DNA of 64,000 nt from Dehalococcoidia bacterium (GCA_035310145.1 DATGEL010000089.1:1-64000); one strand, 5' to 3'. Counted from the stretch's first letter, positions 44,114 to 53,466 are shown. Numbers and translations are program-made. The notes: generated by a model from the sequence alone, not told the origin.

Positions 44114-44249
44114 CGGCGGACACCTCGACGCGGCATGCGCTGTGGTCGGCGTCTCGCATTTGTTTATCTCTCCGGGAAGTTTATCACCGCCGCGCCATCG
44201 ACATCGAAAGTCGTGTGGGCGCGGCAGGTAGTGGCCGAGGAGCAAGGCG

Positions 44250-45071
44250 ATGGCCGAACTCACGGGTCAGGTGGCGATCGTGACCGGCGGCGGCCGCGGC
44301 ATCGGCCGCGCGATCGCGCTGGCGCTCGCCGCCGCGGGCGCCGCGGTGACGGTCACGGCGCGCTCGGCCGATCAGCTCGGCGAGACCGCCGCCGCCATCA
44401 CGGCCGCTGGCGGCAGGGCGCTCGTCCTGCCGGCCGATGTGACCGACCGCCAGGCCGTGGAGGGCGTCGTTTCTGAGACGGAGCAGCAGCTCGGCCCGGT
44501 CACGCTGCTGGTGAATAACGCCGGCATCATCACGCCCTTCGGCCCAGTCTGGGAGGTGGATCCCGAGGCATGGCGGCGCTGCATGGACACGAACGTCTAC
44601 GGGACGTTCCTCTGCAGCCGGGCGGTACTGCCGGGGATGATCGCCCGTCGAGAGGGTCGAATCGTCAATCTGGCTGGGTCGGATCCCGCGCAGAAGGCCG
44701 TGCCGATGGCCACCTGCTACGACGGCTCCAAGGCGGTGATCCTGCGACTGAGCGAGGGGCTCGCCGCCGAGACCAGGGAGTACGGCGTGAGTGTCTTTTC
44801 ACTGATGCCGGGCGGTGTTCACACCGCGATGGTGGACGAGCTGGTTCGCTCCCCGTGGATGCTGAAGCTGAATCCGGCTGTCGGCGACTTCGATCGCTAC
44901 TGGCGTACACCCCCCGAGCGGGCGGCGGCGCTGTGTGTGCTCATCGCCTCCGGCCGGGCCGACGCGCTTTCGGGCCGCTTTCTCAGCGTCCATGACGATC
45001 TGGAGGAACTGGTCCGCAACTCCGAGGAGATTTGCAAGGAAGACCGCTACGTGCTGCGGCTGAAGACCTGA
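44250..45071 (+). CDS. Short-chain dehydrogenase/reductase
   Basis: A 273-residue NAD(P)-dependent oxidoreductase with cofactor motif VTGGGRGIGRAIALALAAAG (residues about 11-30), LVNNAGIITPFGPV, catalytic Ser in GRIVNLAGSDP and YxxxK as CYDGSKAVI. The C-terminal part (LSGRFLSVHDDLEELVRNSE) is longer than the minimal family and more like the SDRs acting on larger substrates. Its ATG lies divergent from, and 136 bases away from, the DUF5678-like gene. Substrate unknown. Confidence 0.95.
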   Translation: MAELTGQVAIVTGGGRGIGRAIALALAAAGAAVTVTARSADQLGETAAAITAAGGRALVLPADVTDRQAVEGVVSETEQQLGPVTLLVNNAGIITPFGPVWEVDPEAWRRCMDTNVYGTFLCSRAVLPGMIARREGRIVNLAGSDPAQKAVPMATCYDGSKAVILRLSEGLAAETREYGVSVFSLMPGGVHTAMVDELVRSPWMLKLNPAVGDFDRYWRTPPERAAALCVLIASGRADALSGRFLSVHDDLEELVRNSEEICKEDRYVLRLKT

Positions 45072-45275
45072 GACGGTGGCGAGTCCTGCCGCGGCAGATG
45101 CACGGCGTCCGCGCTGGCGTGGACTGGGTAAACAATCACTGCGCACCGAGGTTCTGTACGAACATCGCAGGCTCCACTCGGCCGCGGCGTGCGGTAATCT
45201 TTGGTGTCGGCCGCGGCCGGCCCCTGCCGGAATGGCGAGGCGGCCCGCCGGCCCGCGCGGAGAGGAGCGCCAGCT

Positions 45276-47315
45276 ATGACCGCCGCACCACGGCCGATCA
45301 GCCCCGAGGACGTGCTGCGTTTCCAGAACGTGAGCGAGGCGCAGATCTCGCCGGATGGCACGCGCGTCGCCTACACCGTGCACACGACGGACCTCGACGC
45401 CGACACGGTGCGCAGCGCGATCTGGCTCGTCCCGTACGACGGCGGCGCGCCCGTACAGTTTACGTCCGGCACGCACAGCGACAGCGCCCCGCGCTGGTCG
45501 CCGGACGGCACGCGGCTCGCCTTTCTCTCGGACCGCGAGGGCAAGCCGCAGCTCTATCTCATGCCCGTGGCGGGCGGCGAGCCGCGGAAGCTCACCGACC
45601 TACCGGACGGCGCGGGCGTGCCCGTCTGGTCACCGGACGGCACGCGGATCGCCTTCTCCGCCAGCGTCTCGCGCGAAGAGCCGCCGAGCGATCCCAAGGA
45701 GCGCGAGCGCTGGGCGCGGCGGCCGAGGCACCTGACCACCACCGCCTACAAGGCCGATGGCGCCGGCTTCGTCGCCGACCGCTGCCTGCGCCTGTACGTC
45801 GTGCCGGCCCAAGGGGGCGAGGCTCGGGCGGTCACGGACCTGGCGCAGGACGCGAGCGATCCGGCCTGGTCGCCGGACGGCGCCACGCTCGCCTTCGCCG
45901 GCGCCCGGCCAGAAGAACGCGACCTCGAACATCCCTTCGGCCTGCTCGGCCTGAACGGGCTCTACCTCGTGCCCGCCGAGGGCGGCGAGCCACGCCGGCT
46001 CTGCGTGCTGGCGAAGCTGGGACAGCCCGCCTTCGCGCCCGACGGCCGGACGATCGCCGTGCATGCGAGTGGCACCGACCTGAGCGATCGCCTCGCCGAC
46101 TTGCACGTCTGGCTGGTGCCGCTCGCTGGCGGCGCGCCGCGCGACCTGACGCCCGGGCTTGATCGCGGCGTCTCCCTGCCGTTTCCGCCCACGCCGCCGC
46201 CGCGCCCGGTCTTCTCGGCCGACGGCTCGCGCCTGCTCTTCGCCGTCGGCGACCACGGCAACGCGAATCTCTGCTCGGCGGGCGTGCAGGATGGGGCGAT
46301 ATCCGTGCTGCTCGGCGGCGAGCGCGAGGTCATCGCCTGGAGCTACGCGCCGGCGGCCGAGCGGCTGGCCTTCGTTGAGAGCGACCCGCGCACGCCGGCC
46401 GAAGTCTCGGTTGCGCGGGCGGACGGCAGCGCCGAGCGGCGGCTGACGCGTCTGAACGGCGCGCTGCTCGCGGAGCTGGCCTGGCAGCCGGCCGAGCGGC
46501 GCAACTTCGCCACGCCGCACGGCGAGATCGAGGGCTGGCTGCGCCTGCCGCTGGGCGGGCAGCGTCCCGCGCCGCTGCTCGTGCTGATCCACGGCGGGCC
46601 GCAAGGGGCACACGGCAGCGCCTTCCTGGGATTGGACCATGCGCTTGCCCACTGCGCGGCGGCGCGCGGCTGGGCGGTGCTGATGCTGAACCCCACCGGC
46701 AGCGGCAGCTACGGCCACGACTTCGCCACGCGCCTCGTCGGGCGCTGGGGCGAGGAGGACTTGCCGGAGCAGCTTGCCGCGGTCGATGCGCTGATCGCGG
46801 AGGGGATCGCAGACGCAGAGCGGCTGGCCGTCGCGGGCTACAGTTACGGCGGCTACATGACGAGCTGGGTGGTGGGGCACACGGACCGCTTCAAGGCGGC
46901 GGTGATCGGCGCGCCGGTCACGAATCTGGAGTCGATGTACGGCACGAGCGACATTGGCGTACCCTTCCTGCCGGCCGAGATGGGCGGCCCGCTGCCGGAG
47001 ACGCGGGAGACGTACCGCCGCCTCTCGCCGATCAACTCCATCGACCGGGTGCGCACGCCCTGCCTAATTCTGCACGGCGAGGCGGACGATCGCTGCCCGA
47101 TCGGCCAGGGCGAAGAGTGGTTCGCCGGCCTGCGCGCCCGCGGGCAGACGGCGGAAATGGTGCGCTACCCCGGCGGCAGCCACGGCTTCATCTTGCTTGG
47201 CCCGCCGAGCCATCGGCTCGACTTCCTGCAGCGCGTGCTGGGCTGGATCGAGCGCTACACGCTGACCCCCGCGGCCGAGCCGGCGCTGGCTGCCAGCCCG
47301 GCGCCGGCCGACTGA
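45276..47315 (+). CDS. S9 family prolyl oligopeptidase-like peptidase
   Basis: About 679 residues from ATG 45276 (GAGAGGA upstream). The N-terminal 400 residues form a WD40-like beta-propeller with repeated SPDGTRLAFLSDREG and WSPDGATLAFAG units, which gates substrate entry. The C-terminal hydrolase domain has LLVLIHGGPQGAHG, nucleophile Ser in AGYSYGGYMTSW near residue 523, Asp in LHGEADDRCPIGQ near 603 and His in PGGSHGFILLG near 636. It looks cytoplasmic. Acylaminoacyl- or dipeptidyl-peptidase activity is likely. Confidence 0.95.
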   Translation: MTAAPRPISPEDVLRFQNVSEAQISPDGTRVAYTVHTTDLDADTVRSAIWLVPYDGGAPVQFTSGTHSDSAPRWSPDGTRLAFLSDREGKPQLYLMPVAGGEPRKLTDLPDGAGVPVWSPDGTRIAFSASVSREEPPSDPKERERWARRPRHLTTTAYKADGAGFVADRCLRLYVVPAQGGEARAVTDLAQDASDPAWSPDGATLAFAGARPEERDLEHPFGLLGLNGLYLVPAEGGEPRRLCVLAKLGQPAFAPDGRTIAVHASGTDLSDRLADLHVWLVPLAGGAPRDLTPGLDRGVSLPFPPTPPPRPVFSADGSRLLFAVGDHGNANLCSAGVQDGAISVLLGGEREVIAWSYAPAAERLAFVESDPRTPAEVSVARADGSAERRLTRLNGALLAELAWQPAERRNFATPHGEIEGWLRLPLGGQRPAPLLVLIHGGPQGAHGSAFLGLDHALAHCAAARGWAVLMLNPTGSGSYGHDFATRLVGRWGEEDLPEQLAAVDALIAEGIADAERLAVAGYSYGGYMTSWVVGHTDRFKAAVIGAPVTNLESMYGTSDIGVPFLPAEMGGPLPETRETYRRLSPINSIDRVRTPCLILHGEADDRCPIGQGEEWFAGLRARGQTAEMVRYPGGSHGFILLGPPSHRLDFLQRVLGWIERYTLTPAAEPALAASPAPAD

Positions 47316-47345
47316 CGCGGGCTGACTCAGTGGGTGGCGTGGTAC

Positions 47346-47393
47346 CATGCGCCCCGCGGCGCGCTGTTTGTCTCGCGCGCCGCGGGGCGCATG
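47346..47393 (+). promoter_or_regulatory. Very stable 19-bp hairpin immediately before a start codon
   Basis: Arms 47346-47364 (CATGCGCCCCGCGGCGCGC) and 47375-47393 pair perfectly around a 10-base loop and end two bases before the ATG of the LLM oxidoreductase. Any ribosome site (GGGGCGC) is inside the stem. It could be a terminator for the S9 peptidase gene or a translational block. Confidence 0.75.
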
Positions 47394-47395
47394 CG

Positions 47396-48616
47396 ATGCC
47401 GCTCAAGCTCGGCCTGATGTACATCCCCGCTTACGAGAGCGGCTTCACGCAGCCGTTCGCCGCCTGGTACGCGCAGATGCTGGAGCAGATCGCGCTGGCC
47501 GACGCTGCCGGCCTGCACGGCGTCTGGCTGGCCGAGCACCGCATCCCCGGCTACGCCTTCGCCGCGCCGCAGGTCTTTCTCAGCGCTGCTGCCATGCGCA
47601 CGCGCCGCATCCGCCTGGGCACGGCCGTCTGCCTGGTCTCGCTGCACCACCCCGTGCAGACGGCGGAGGACTTCGCCGCGCTCGACGTGCTTTCCGGCGG
47701 GCGGCTCAACTTCGGCGCCGGCCGCGGGCAGTTCCCCTACGACTTTGCCGTAGCCGGCGTGCCGCTGGAGGAGTCGCGCGAGCGCTTCGACGAAAACCTG
47801 GACGCGATCCTGCGCCTCTGGTCGGAAGACGGCCCGGTACGGCACCGCGGCCGCTTCCACCTGTTCACGCACCGCCTGCTGCCGAAGCCGCTGCAACGGC
47901 CGCACCCGCCCGTCTTCGCCGCGGCGGCGCGCACGCCGGCTTCGTATACCTGGGCCGGCGAGCGCGGCTTCCATCTGCAGATCGCGCCGTTGCTCTTCTC
48001 CGACCTCGAGGTGCTGCGCGGCCACGTCGCCAGCTACCGCGCGGCCGCCGCGGCCGCCGGCCACGACCCGGCCGCGCTCGACCTGCTCGCCGCCTATCCG
48101 CTCTACGTGGGTGAGCGTGAAGAAGACGCGGTGCGCGCCGCCGACCCGCATCTGCGGCGCCTCGCCCGCTACAACGCCTTCGCCCTCTTCGCCGGCATGG
48201 ACTGCGGCCGCCCCGGCGCCTTCGAGGAGTATTTCCGCCGGCGCGAAGGCGCCGGCCCGACCGAAGACGGCGTGCCCGCAGGCGCCGGCCGCGACTGGGA
48301 CGCCTGGAAGCGCGGCCGCGTGATCTTCGGCCCGCCCGACCGCGTGGTGGAGCAGATCGGCCGCGTGGCCGAAGAACACGGCGCCACCTACCTGCTCTTC
48401 GAGGTCTTCTACGGCGGCCAGTCGCACGCCGAGACGATGGCCTACCTGGAACGCCTCGCCGCCCGCGTCATGCCCCAGCTCGACCTCGCCCCGCCCCCGC
48501 CGGCCGTCACCAACCAACTCGCAGATCCGCGAGCCGACGAACTCGGCAACCTCAAAACCGCCTCCACAGCTCTCCCCTCGCCCAGGATTGGGACAGTGAG
48601 ATCGTCCCGGGGGTGA
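47396..48616 (+). CDS. LLM-class (luciferase-like) flavin-dependent oxidoreductase
   Basis: A 406-residue TIM-barrel flavoprotein. ATG 47396 begins MPLKLGLMYIPAYESGFTQP; AGLHGVWLAEHRIPGYAF, RIRLGTAVCLVSLHHPVQTA and FAALDVLSGGRLNFGAGRGQ are bacterial-luciferase-family strands using FMNH2 or F420. The last about 15 residues (LPSPRIGTVRSSRG) are encoded by a copy of the dispersed repeat, which also supplies the stop codon, so the natural C-terminus was replaced or lengthened. A strong hairpin abuts the start. Substrate unknown. Confidence 0.92.
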   Translation: MPLKLGLMYIPAYESGFTQPFAAWYAQMLEQIALADAAGLHGVWLAEHRIPGYAFAAPQVFLSAAAMRTRRIRLGTAVCLVSLHHPVQTAEDFAALDVLSGGRLNFGAGRGQFPYDFAVAGVPLEESRERFDENLDAILRLWSEDGPVRHRGRFHLFTHRLLPKPLQRPHPPVFAAAARTPASYTWAGERGFHLQIAPLLFSDLEVLRGHVASYRAAAAAAGHDPAALDLLAAYPLYVGEREEDAVRAADPHLRRLARYNAFALFAGMDCGRPGAFEEYFRRREGAGPTEDGVPAGAGRDWDAWKRGRVIFGPPDRVVEQIGRVAEEHGATYLLFEVFYGGQSHAETMAYLERLAARVMPQLDLAPPPPAVTNQLADPRADELGNLKTASTALPSPRIGTVRSSRG

Positions 48617-48622
48617 GGGCCG
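48571..48622. repeat. Dispersed repeat copy that forms the 3' end of a coding sequence
   Basis: CTCCCCTCGCCCAGGATTGG then GACAGTGAGATCGTCCCGGG and GGTGAGGGCCGAGGG; the first TGA of this repeat is the stop codon of the LLM oxidoreductase gene. Confidence 0.8.
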
Positions 48623-48666
48623 AGGGCCGAGGGTGAGCGCCGAACAGCGGAAGTGATGAACGGACC

Positions 48667-50325
48667 ATGTCAGAACAGTCAACCACCGGCCCGGCATTTG
48701 ACCTGATTGTGCGTCGCGGCAGCGTTTGCGACGGCAGCGGCGGCGAGCCGTACGCGGCCGACGTGGCCGTTGCCGGCGATCGCATCGCCGTCGTGGCGCG
48801 GGAGGGCGATCTGCGGCTGGCCGGCGCCCGCGCCGAAGTCGTGATCGACGCGGCCGGCATGGCCGTGGCGCCCGGCTTCATCAACATGCTCAGCCACTCC
48901 TACATCACCATGCTGCACGACGGCCGATCGCTGGGCGAGCTGAAGCAGGGCGTGACCACACAGATCTTCGGCGAAGGCACCTCGATGGGGCCGCTCACTG
49001 ACCAGGACCGGCGCCGCCTGCAGGGGCTCGACCCCGCGCTCGACTACCGCGTCGAGTGGCGCTCGCTGGCCGAGTACCTGCAGTACGCCGAGAAGCATGG
49101 CATCAGCCAGAACGTCGCCTCGTACATCGGCGCCACCACGCTGCGCACCTACGCCGCCGGCCATGCGAACCGCCCGCTGACGGCCGGAGAGCTGGACACC
49201 GTGCGTGGCCTGATCCGCGAGGAGATGGTGGCCGGGGCGCTGGGCGTCGGCTCGGCGCTGATCTATCCGCCCGGCTTCTTCTCCGACACCGACGAGCTGG
49301 TCGCGCTGTGCGCCGCCGCGGCGCCGTATCAGGGCAAGTACATCTCGCACATGCGCAGCGAGGGGCTGGGCCTGTTGCAGGGCGTGGACGAGCTGATCCG
49401 CATCGCGCGCGAGGGCGGCGTGCCGGCCGAGATCTACCACCTCAAGGCGTCGGGCCGCGAATCGTGGCCCTTGATGGCCGATGCGATCGCGCGCGTCGAG
49501 CGCGCGCGGGCCGAAGGCTTGCGGATCACGGCCGACATGTACACCTACACCGCCGGCGCCACGGGCCTCTCCAACTGCATCCCACCCTGGTTCCACGAGG
49601 GCGGCCAGGACCGGCTGGTCGAGCGGCTGGGCGATGCGGCGGTGCGGCGGGAGATCCGCGAGGCGATCGAGACGACAAGCGACGGCTGGGAGAACCTCTA
49701 CCGGGCGGCCGGCGACCCGGAAAACATCCTCCTCCTGCAAACGCGCAGCCCCGATCTGCGCCACCACCAGGGCAAGACGCTCGCCGCCGTCGCCCGCGCT
49801 GAGGGCAAAGACCCGATCGAGACGATCTTCGACCTCGTGGCGCAGGACCGCTCCCGCATCGGCACGGCCTACTTCATGATGTCCGATGAGAACGTACGGC
49901 TGGGGTTGAGCCAGCCCTGGGTCTCGCTCGGCTCGGACGCCGGCTCGATGGCGGCGGAGGGCGCCTTCCTGCTGCGCTCCACGCACCCGCGCGCCTACGG
50001 CAACTTCGCCCGCTATCTGGGCAAGTACGTGCGCGAGGAGCGGCTGGCGCCGCTGGGCGAGGCGGTGCGCCGGCTCAGCCGCCTGCCGGCGGAGAACCTG
50101 GGGCTCGCCGGGCGCGGCCGCATCGAGGAAGGCTGCTTCGCCGACCTCGTCGTCTTCGACCCCGTGACGATCGCCGATCGCGCGACCTACGAAAACCCTC
50201 ACCAATACGCCGTGGGCGTGCGCGACGTGATCGTCAACGGCCGCGCCGCCCTGCGCGACGGCGAATTCGCCGGCCACCTCCCCGGCCGGGCGCTGCATGG
50301 GCCGGGCAGAAGCGGCCGGGCTTAG
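48667..50325 (+). CDS. N-acyl-D-amino-acid deacylase-like amidohydrolase
   Basis: A 552-residue amidohydrolase of the D-aminoacylase group: FDLIVRRGSVCDGSGGEPYA (composite beta domain), APGFINMLSHSYITMLHDGR, KQGVTTQIFGEGTSMGPLTD, YISHMRSEG, AEIYHLKASGRESW and VSLGSDAG (active-site Asp). The usual metal site D-x-HxH of PGFIDxHxHxD reads NMLSHSY here: the Asp is Asn and the first His is Leu, so the binuclear site is altered as in a known subgroup. Hydrolysis of N-acyl-D-amino acids is likely but not certain. Confidence 0.88.
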   Translation: MSEQSTTGPAFDLIVRRGSVCDGSGGEPYAADVAVAGDRIAVVAREGDLRLAGARAEVVIDAAGMAVAPGFINMLSHSYITMLHDGRSLGELKQGVTTQIFGEGTSMGPLTDQDRRRLQGLDPALDYRVEWRSLAEYLQYAEKHGISQNVASYIGATTLRTYAAGHANRPLTAGELDTVRGLIREEMVAGALGVGSALIYPPGFFSDTDELVALCAAAAPYQGKYISHMRSEGLGLLQGVDELIRIAREGGVPAEIYHLKASGRESWPLMADAIARVERARAEGLRITADMYTYTAGATGLSNCIPPWFHEGGQDRLVERLGDAAVRREIREAIETTSDGWENLYRAAGDPENILLLQTRSPDLRHHQGKTLAAVARAEGKDPIETIFDLVAQDRSRIGTAYFMMSDENVRLGLSQPWVSLGSDAGSMAAEGAFLLRSTHPRAYGNFARYLGKYVREERLAPLGEAVRRLSRLPAENLGLAGRGRIEEGCFADLVVFDPVTIADRATYENPHQYAVGVRDVIVNGRAALRDGEFAGHLPGRALHGPGRSGRA

Positions 50326-50407
50326 ACGTTAGATTGACAGCATCGGATTTCGGATCATACGCGTCAGACCATTCGGCAGTTTTTCATAGCCGGTCGGGAG
50401 AATCACG

Positions 50408-50875
50408 ATGCGTATCCCTGCCGTCGCCCTGCTGCTCAGCGTTTTCCTGCTGTTCCCGGCCCGCTCGCTGCAAGCGCAGCAGGCGCCGGACATCAAGACC
50501 GTGATCGAAACCTACAAACAGGCGCTGATGAAGCTCGACGGCCCGACCGTAGCGAGTCTCTTCGACGACAATATCGTGGTCAACGATCTGGGGATGACTG
50601 CCAAAGGGAAGGCCGAAGCGATCGCCGAACTGGGGCAGGCCGTCGCGCAGAACCCCGGCCTGACGATCACCTTCGGCGACACGGTGTACGTACTGGATAC
50701 CGCACTGGAGCGCTTCGCCTTCAGTTCCGATCCGGTTACGGCGGCCGGATTTAGCCGGCTGTGGGTGATCGAGACGATCGTGGTGCAGAACGGCAAAATC
50801 GTCAGCTACACTGCCATCTTTGACAGCAGCGACGCCGAAACTGCCCGCTTCCTTGCCGCAACAGCCGGCGGCTAA
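50408..50875 (+). CDS. Exported NTF2-like (SnoaL/DUF4440-type) protein
   Basis: A 155-residue protein with a cleavable signal peptide (MRIPAVALLLSVFLLFPARS, LQAQQ). The mature part is a cone-fold domain: VIETYKQALMKLDGPTVASL, FDDNIVVNDLGMTAKGKAEA, LWVIETIVVQNGKIVSYTAI and FDSS. Function within this very broad fold is not predictable. It is separated by 82 bases from the amidohydrolase in the same direction. Confidence 0.8.
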   Translation: MRIPAVALLLSVFLLFPARSLQAQQAPDIKTVIETYKQALMKLDGPTVASLFDDNIVVNDLGMTAKGKAEAIAELGQAVAQNPGLTITFGDTVYVLDTALERFAFSSDPVTAAGFSRLWVIETIVVQNGKIVSYTAIFDSSDAETARFLAATAGG

Positions 50876-50889
50876 CGTCCGGCGGCCGG

Positions 50890-51711
50890 TCAGGCTTCGC
50901 CGGTGCCCAGCATCACCACGCCGGTGAAGTTGACCTGGCGGCCGTCGTACTGGCTGGCGATCGACTGCAGGACGCGCGACTGGGCCGCGGCCCGCTGTGC
51001 GGGCGCAACGCCGGCGAAGAGCCGCTGCACGTCAGGCTGCAGCTCGAAGAGACCCTGCCAGGCCTGCTCCGGCCCACCCGGCCAGGGAAACGGCAGCGTG
51101 TGCTCGCTTTCGCGGATGCCGGTGAAGCCTGCCGCCCGGAAGGCCGCGGCGAGGGCGCCGGGCCGCGCGTAGCGCAGGGCATCCGGCAGGCCCGCGGCGA
51201 CCGGTGCGGCGTGGTTCGCCAGCAGCGTGCGCACGGCGAACAGCGTGTTCCGCTGCGGCGGACCCCAAGAAAGCACGGCAAGTCGCCCGCCCGGCTTCAG
51301 CACGCGGCGGCACTCCAGCAGCGCCCGCGCGGGATCGGGAAAGAGGGTGATCGCCAGGCGGCAGACCACCGCGTCGAATACGCTGTCGGCGAAGGGCAGC
51401 GCCTGCGCATCGGCCTGTTGCAGCCGCACGTTCGTGCAGGCCGCGCGGCGCAGCCGCTCCGCCGCGCCGGCCAGCATGGCCGGCGCCAGGTCAACCGCGG
51501 CCACGCTGCCGCCGGGCGCCACGGCTCCGGCCAGGGCAAGGGTCAGATCGCCCGTGGCGCAGGCGAGGTCGAGCGCGCGGGCGCCGGGCGCCGGGCGCGC
51601 CGCACGGACCGCCAGCGCCGTGGCCCCGGCGTAATGTGCCGCGAACTCATGCTGCCAGCGGCGCCAGGCCGGCGCCCGCTCGCTCCAGGTTTCGAGTGCG
51701 GTGTTCTGCAT
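50890..51711 (-). CDS. Class I SAM-dependent methyltransferase (UbiE/Methyltransf_11 type)
   Basis: A 273-residue enzyme from ATG 51711 (GGGAGAG upstream; the longer open frame reaching 52059 is rejected because it overlaps the PPOX gene). Motif I is ARALDLACATGDLTLALAGA near residue 40, with the acidic VAAVDLAPAMLAGAAERLRR, LQQADAQALPFADSVFDAVV and LLECRRVLKPGGRLAVLSWG. These suit small-molecule methyltransferases such as UbiE/MenG relatives. Substrate unknown. Confidence 0.92.
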   Translation of the reverse strand: MQNTALETWSERAPAWRRWQHEFAAHYAGATALAVRAARPAPGARALDLACATGDLTLALAGAVAPGGSVAAVDLAPAMLAGAAERLRRAACTNVRLQQADAQALPFADSVFDAVVCRLAITLFPDPARALLECRRVLKPGGRLAVLSWGPPQRNTLFAVRTLLANHAAPVAAGLPDALRYARPGALAAAFRAAGFTGIRESEHTLPFPWPGGPEQAWQGLFELQPDVQRLFAGVAPAQRAAAQSRVLQSIASQYDGRQVNFTGVVMLGTGEA

Positions 51712-51961
51712 TTGCTCTCCCGGCCGGGGCGAAATCATTCGCACGGCGCGCGACGCCCCTCCATCCAGTCGAGCGTAGCGGCCGAACGTTACGAATGCAG
51801 AACGAAGCTTGCAGGGTATGCACGCTGCCGGGTCGCCGTGTGGGGTAGGGCGATGCAGTCGCTTTCCGTGCACACTGCGGGTGCGGGCTGGGTCGCTTGT
51901 CGCCTCGCTGCCTGGCGCCAGTGTGGCATACGACGGCATGCCGCAGCGTGCTCCCACAGAG

Positions 51962-52438
51962 TCATTGCCGCGGCAGTTTGGTGTTGTCCCAACTGACGGT
52001 GTGCGCCGGCTGAAAACGCACCCAGCGCCAGTGGCGGCCGCGGGCCGTGCGGCTGGCATATTCGCGCCGGCCGGCCTCGCCGTGCCCCAGCGCGTACTTG
52101 TCCGCCATCTGCTCTTTCGCCTTCGCCAGGTCTGGGTCGGCCTGCTCGGCGGCCTGGTCTTCCAGCACGGTGGCGCGGCCCTGCAGCATCACGCCCTGCA
52201 GCTCGGGGAAGCGCTCGTTGCGGTCGACCAGCACCGTGGCGATCGGGTTGCGGCGCAGGTTCACGACCTTCTGCCCGCGGCAGTAGAAGTAGACTTTGCC
52301 GCCGGCCCAGCCGAACCAGAGCGGCGTAAGGTTGATGCGGCTGCCGGGGCCGATCGTGGCGACGCGCATGTTCCAGCAGCTCGCCATCAGCTCGTCCAGC
52401 TCGGCGGGTGAGAGCGCCAGTTCGGCGGGAATGGGCAT
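51962..52438 (-). CDS. PPOX-family (split beta-barrel) flavin/F420-binding protein
   Basis: A 158-residue protein of the pyridoxamine 5'-phosphate oxidase-like fold: MRVATIGPGSRINLTPLWFG, KVYFYCRGQKVVNLRRNPIA, TVLVDRNERFPELQGVMLQG and WRWVRFQPAHTVSWD. Many relatives bind FMN or F420. The enzyme activity is not predictable. It precedes the methyltransferase on the same strand by 250 bases. Confidence 0.9.
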   Translation of the reverse strand: MPIPAELALSPAELDELMASCWNMRVATIGPGSRINLTPLWFGWAGGKVYFYCRGQKVVNLRRNPIATVLVDRNERFPELQGVMLQGRATVLEDQAAEQADPDLAKAKEQMADKYALGHGEAGRREYASRTARGRHWRWVRFQPAHTVSWDNTKLPRQ

Positions 52439-52524
52439 CGTTGCGCCTCCTGCGGCGGGCTCGGCCGCTGCCGCGAGTGTACGGCCCGGCGGCGCGATCT
52501 GTCGCCCGATCTCGGCGACGGGCG

Positions 52525-53466
52525 CTACTGTCCCGCCGGTGCCAGGTATTCCGCGGCCACGAAGCCTTGCTGGCCGTTGTAGGAGACGCCGATCCAGTCG
52601 TGGCCGTCGGCGTTCGGCGGCGGGAAGGGGCCGACCACGCTCACCGTCGTGCCTTCCGGCAGCAGCGTCAGCTTGTTGTCGCCGATGCCGGCGCCGCCGC
52701 GCAGGTAGGCGCCGTCACCGTCTGTGCCGCTGACCCTGGCCTGCATGCCGGCGTGCAGGGCGCCGCGCCCCGGCGCGTAGACGATCAGGCCGTACGGCCC
52801 CGGCTGCGCCTTCAGCATCGCCTGCTCGAACAGCCCCAGCGGCAGGGTGATGTCGCCGCCGCGGATCCAGCCGTCCCAGCGCGGGCGCTGGTCGTCCGAG
52901 TCGAGCAGGTGCACGCTGTCGTCGCCGAAGCCGACCACCACCACCCAGTGATCGCCGTAGTCGGGGCTGCGGCCGAGGACCGTGCCGTGGACTTCGGCGA
53001 TCACCAGGTTGCCCGCGGCCACCGCGTCGCGCATCATCTGCGCCTCTGCCGCGGGCTCGCCGGGCAAGCTGGAGGGCACGTAGTCGTAGCGCAGGCCGTA
53101 TCGATCGAGGGCGCGCTTCAGATCGTCGTAGACCGTGCCGATGGAGACCGGCTCGCCGGTAGCGCGACGCACGGAGGCGACGAAGGCCGCGTCGGAGAGG
53201 CCGGCCGGCCGCAGGCCGTAGCCGGTGAGCACCATCGCGATGCTGGTCGGGCCGCAGTCGAAGTCGTCGCTGGCGTTGCCCAGGTACTGGTGGATGTAGC
53301 GCAGCGGCAGGTCGTTCATCAGGTCGTGGCCCAGCGCCGGACGCGGGGCGGCGAGCGTTGGCGCGTGCAGCAGCGCCAGCAGCACGACGGCGCCGGCGAG
53401 CGGGCGAAGGAAGTGGCGAGGGGGCGATGACGCGCGTGTGGCGAGCGGCGCGACCGAGATCCTCAT
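52525..53466 (-). CDS. Secreted C39-like cysteine peptidase with C-terminal SH3 domain
   Basis: A 313-residue protein with an N-terminal signal or anchor helix (FLRPLAGAVVLLALLHAPTL). The papain-like C39 core has Cys71 in DDFDCGPTSIAMVL, His near 172 in GDHWVVVVGF and Asp in VHLLDSDDQ. The C-terminal 70 residues (ARVSGTDGDGAYLRGGAGIG, LTLLPEGTTVSVVGPF, WIGVSYNGQQGFVAAEYLAP) are a bacterial SH3 domain that binds cell-wall material. Probably extracellular. A near-consensus promoter lies about 100 bases upstream. Confidence 0.9.
   Translation of the reverse strand: MRISVAPLATRASSPPRHFLRPLAGAVVLLALLHAPTLAAPRPALGHDLMNDLPLRYIHQYLGNASDDFDCGPTSIAMVLTGYGLRPAGLSDAAFVASVRRATGEPVSIGTVYDDLKRALDRYGLRYDYVPSSLPGEPAAEAQMMRDAVAAGNLVIAEVHGTVLGRSPDYGDHWVVVVGFGDDSVHLLDSDDQRPRWDGWIRGGDITLPLGLFEQAMLKAQPGPYGLIVYAPGRGALHAGMQARVSGTDGDGAYLRGGAGIGDNKLTLLPEGTTVSVVGPFPPPNADGHDWIGVSYNGQQGFVAAEYLAPAGQ

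Noticed and set aside
51712-52059. Extended methyltransferase starting near 52059
   Set aside because: It would overlap the PPOX gene and has no domain content; ATG 51711 has a good ribosome site.
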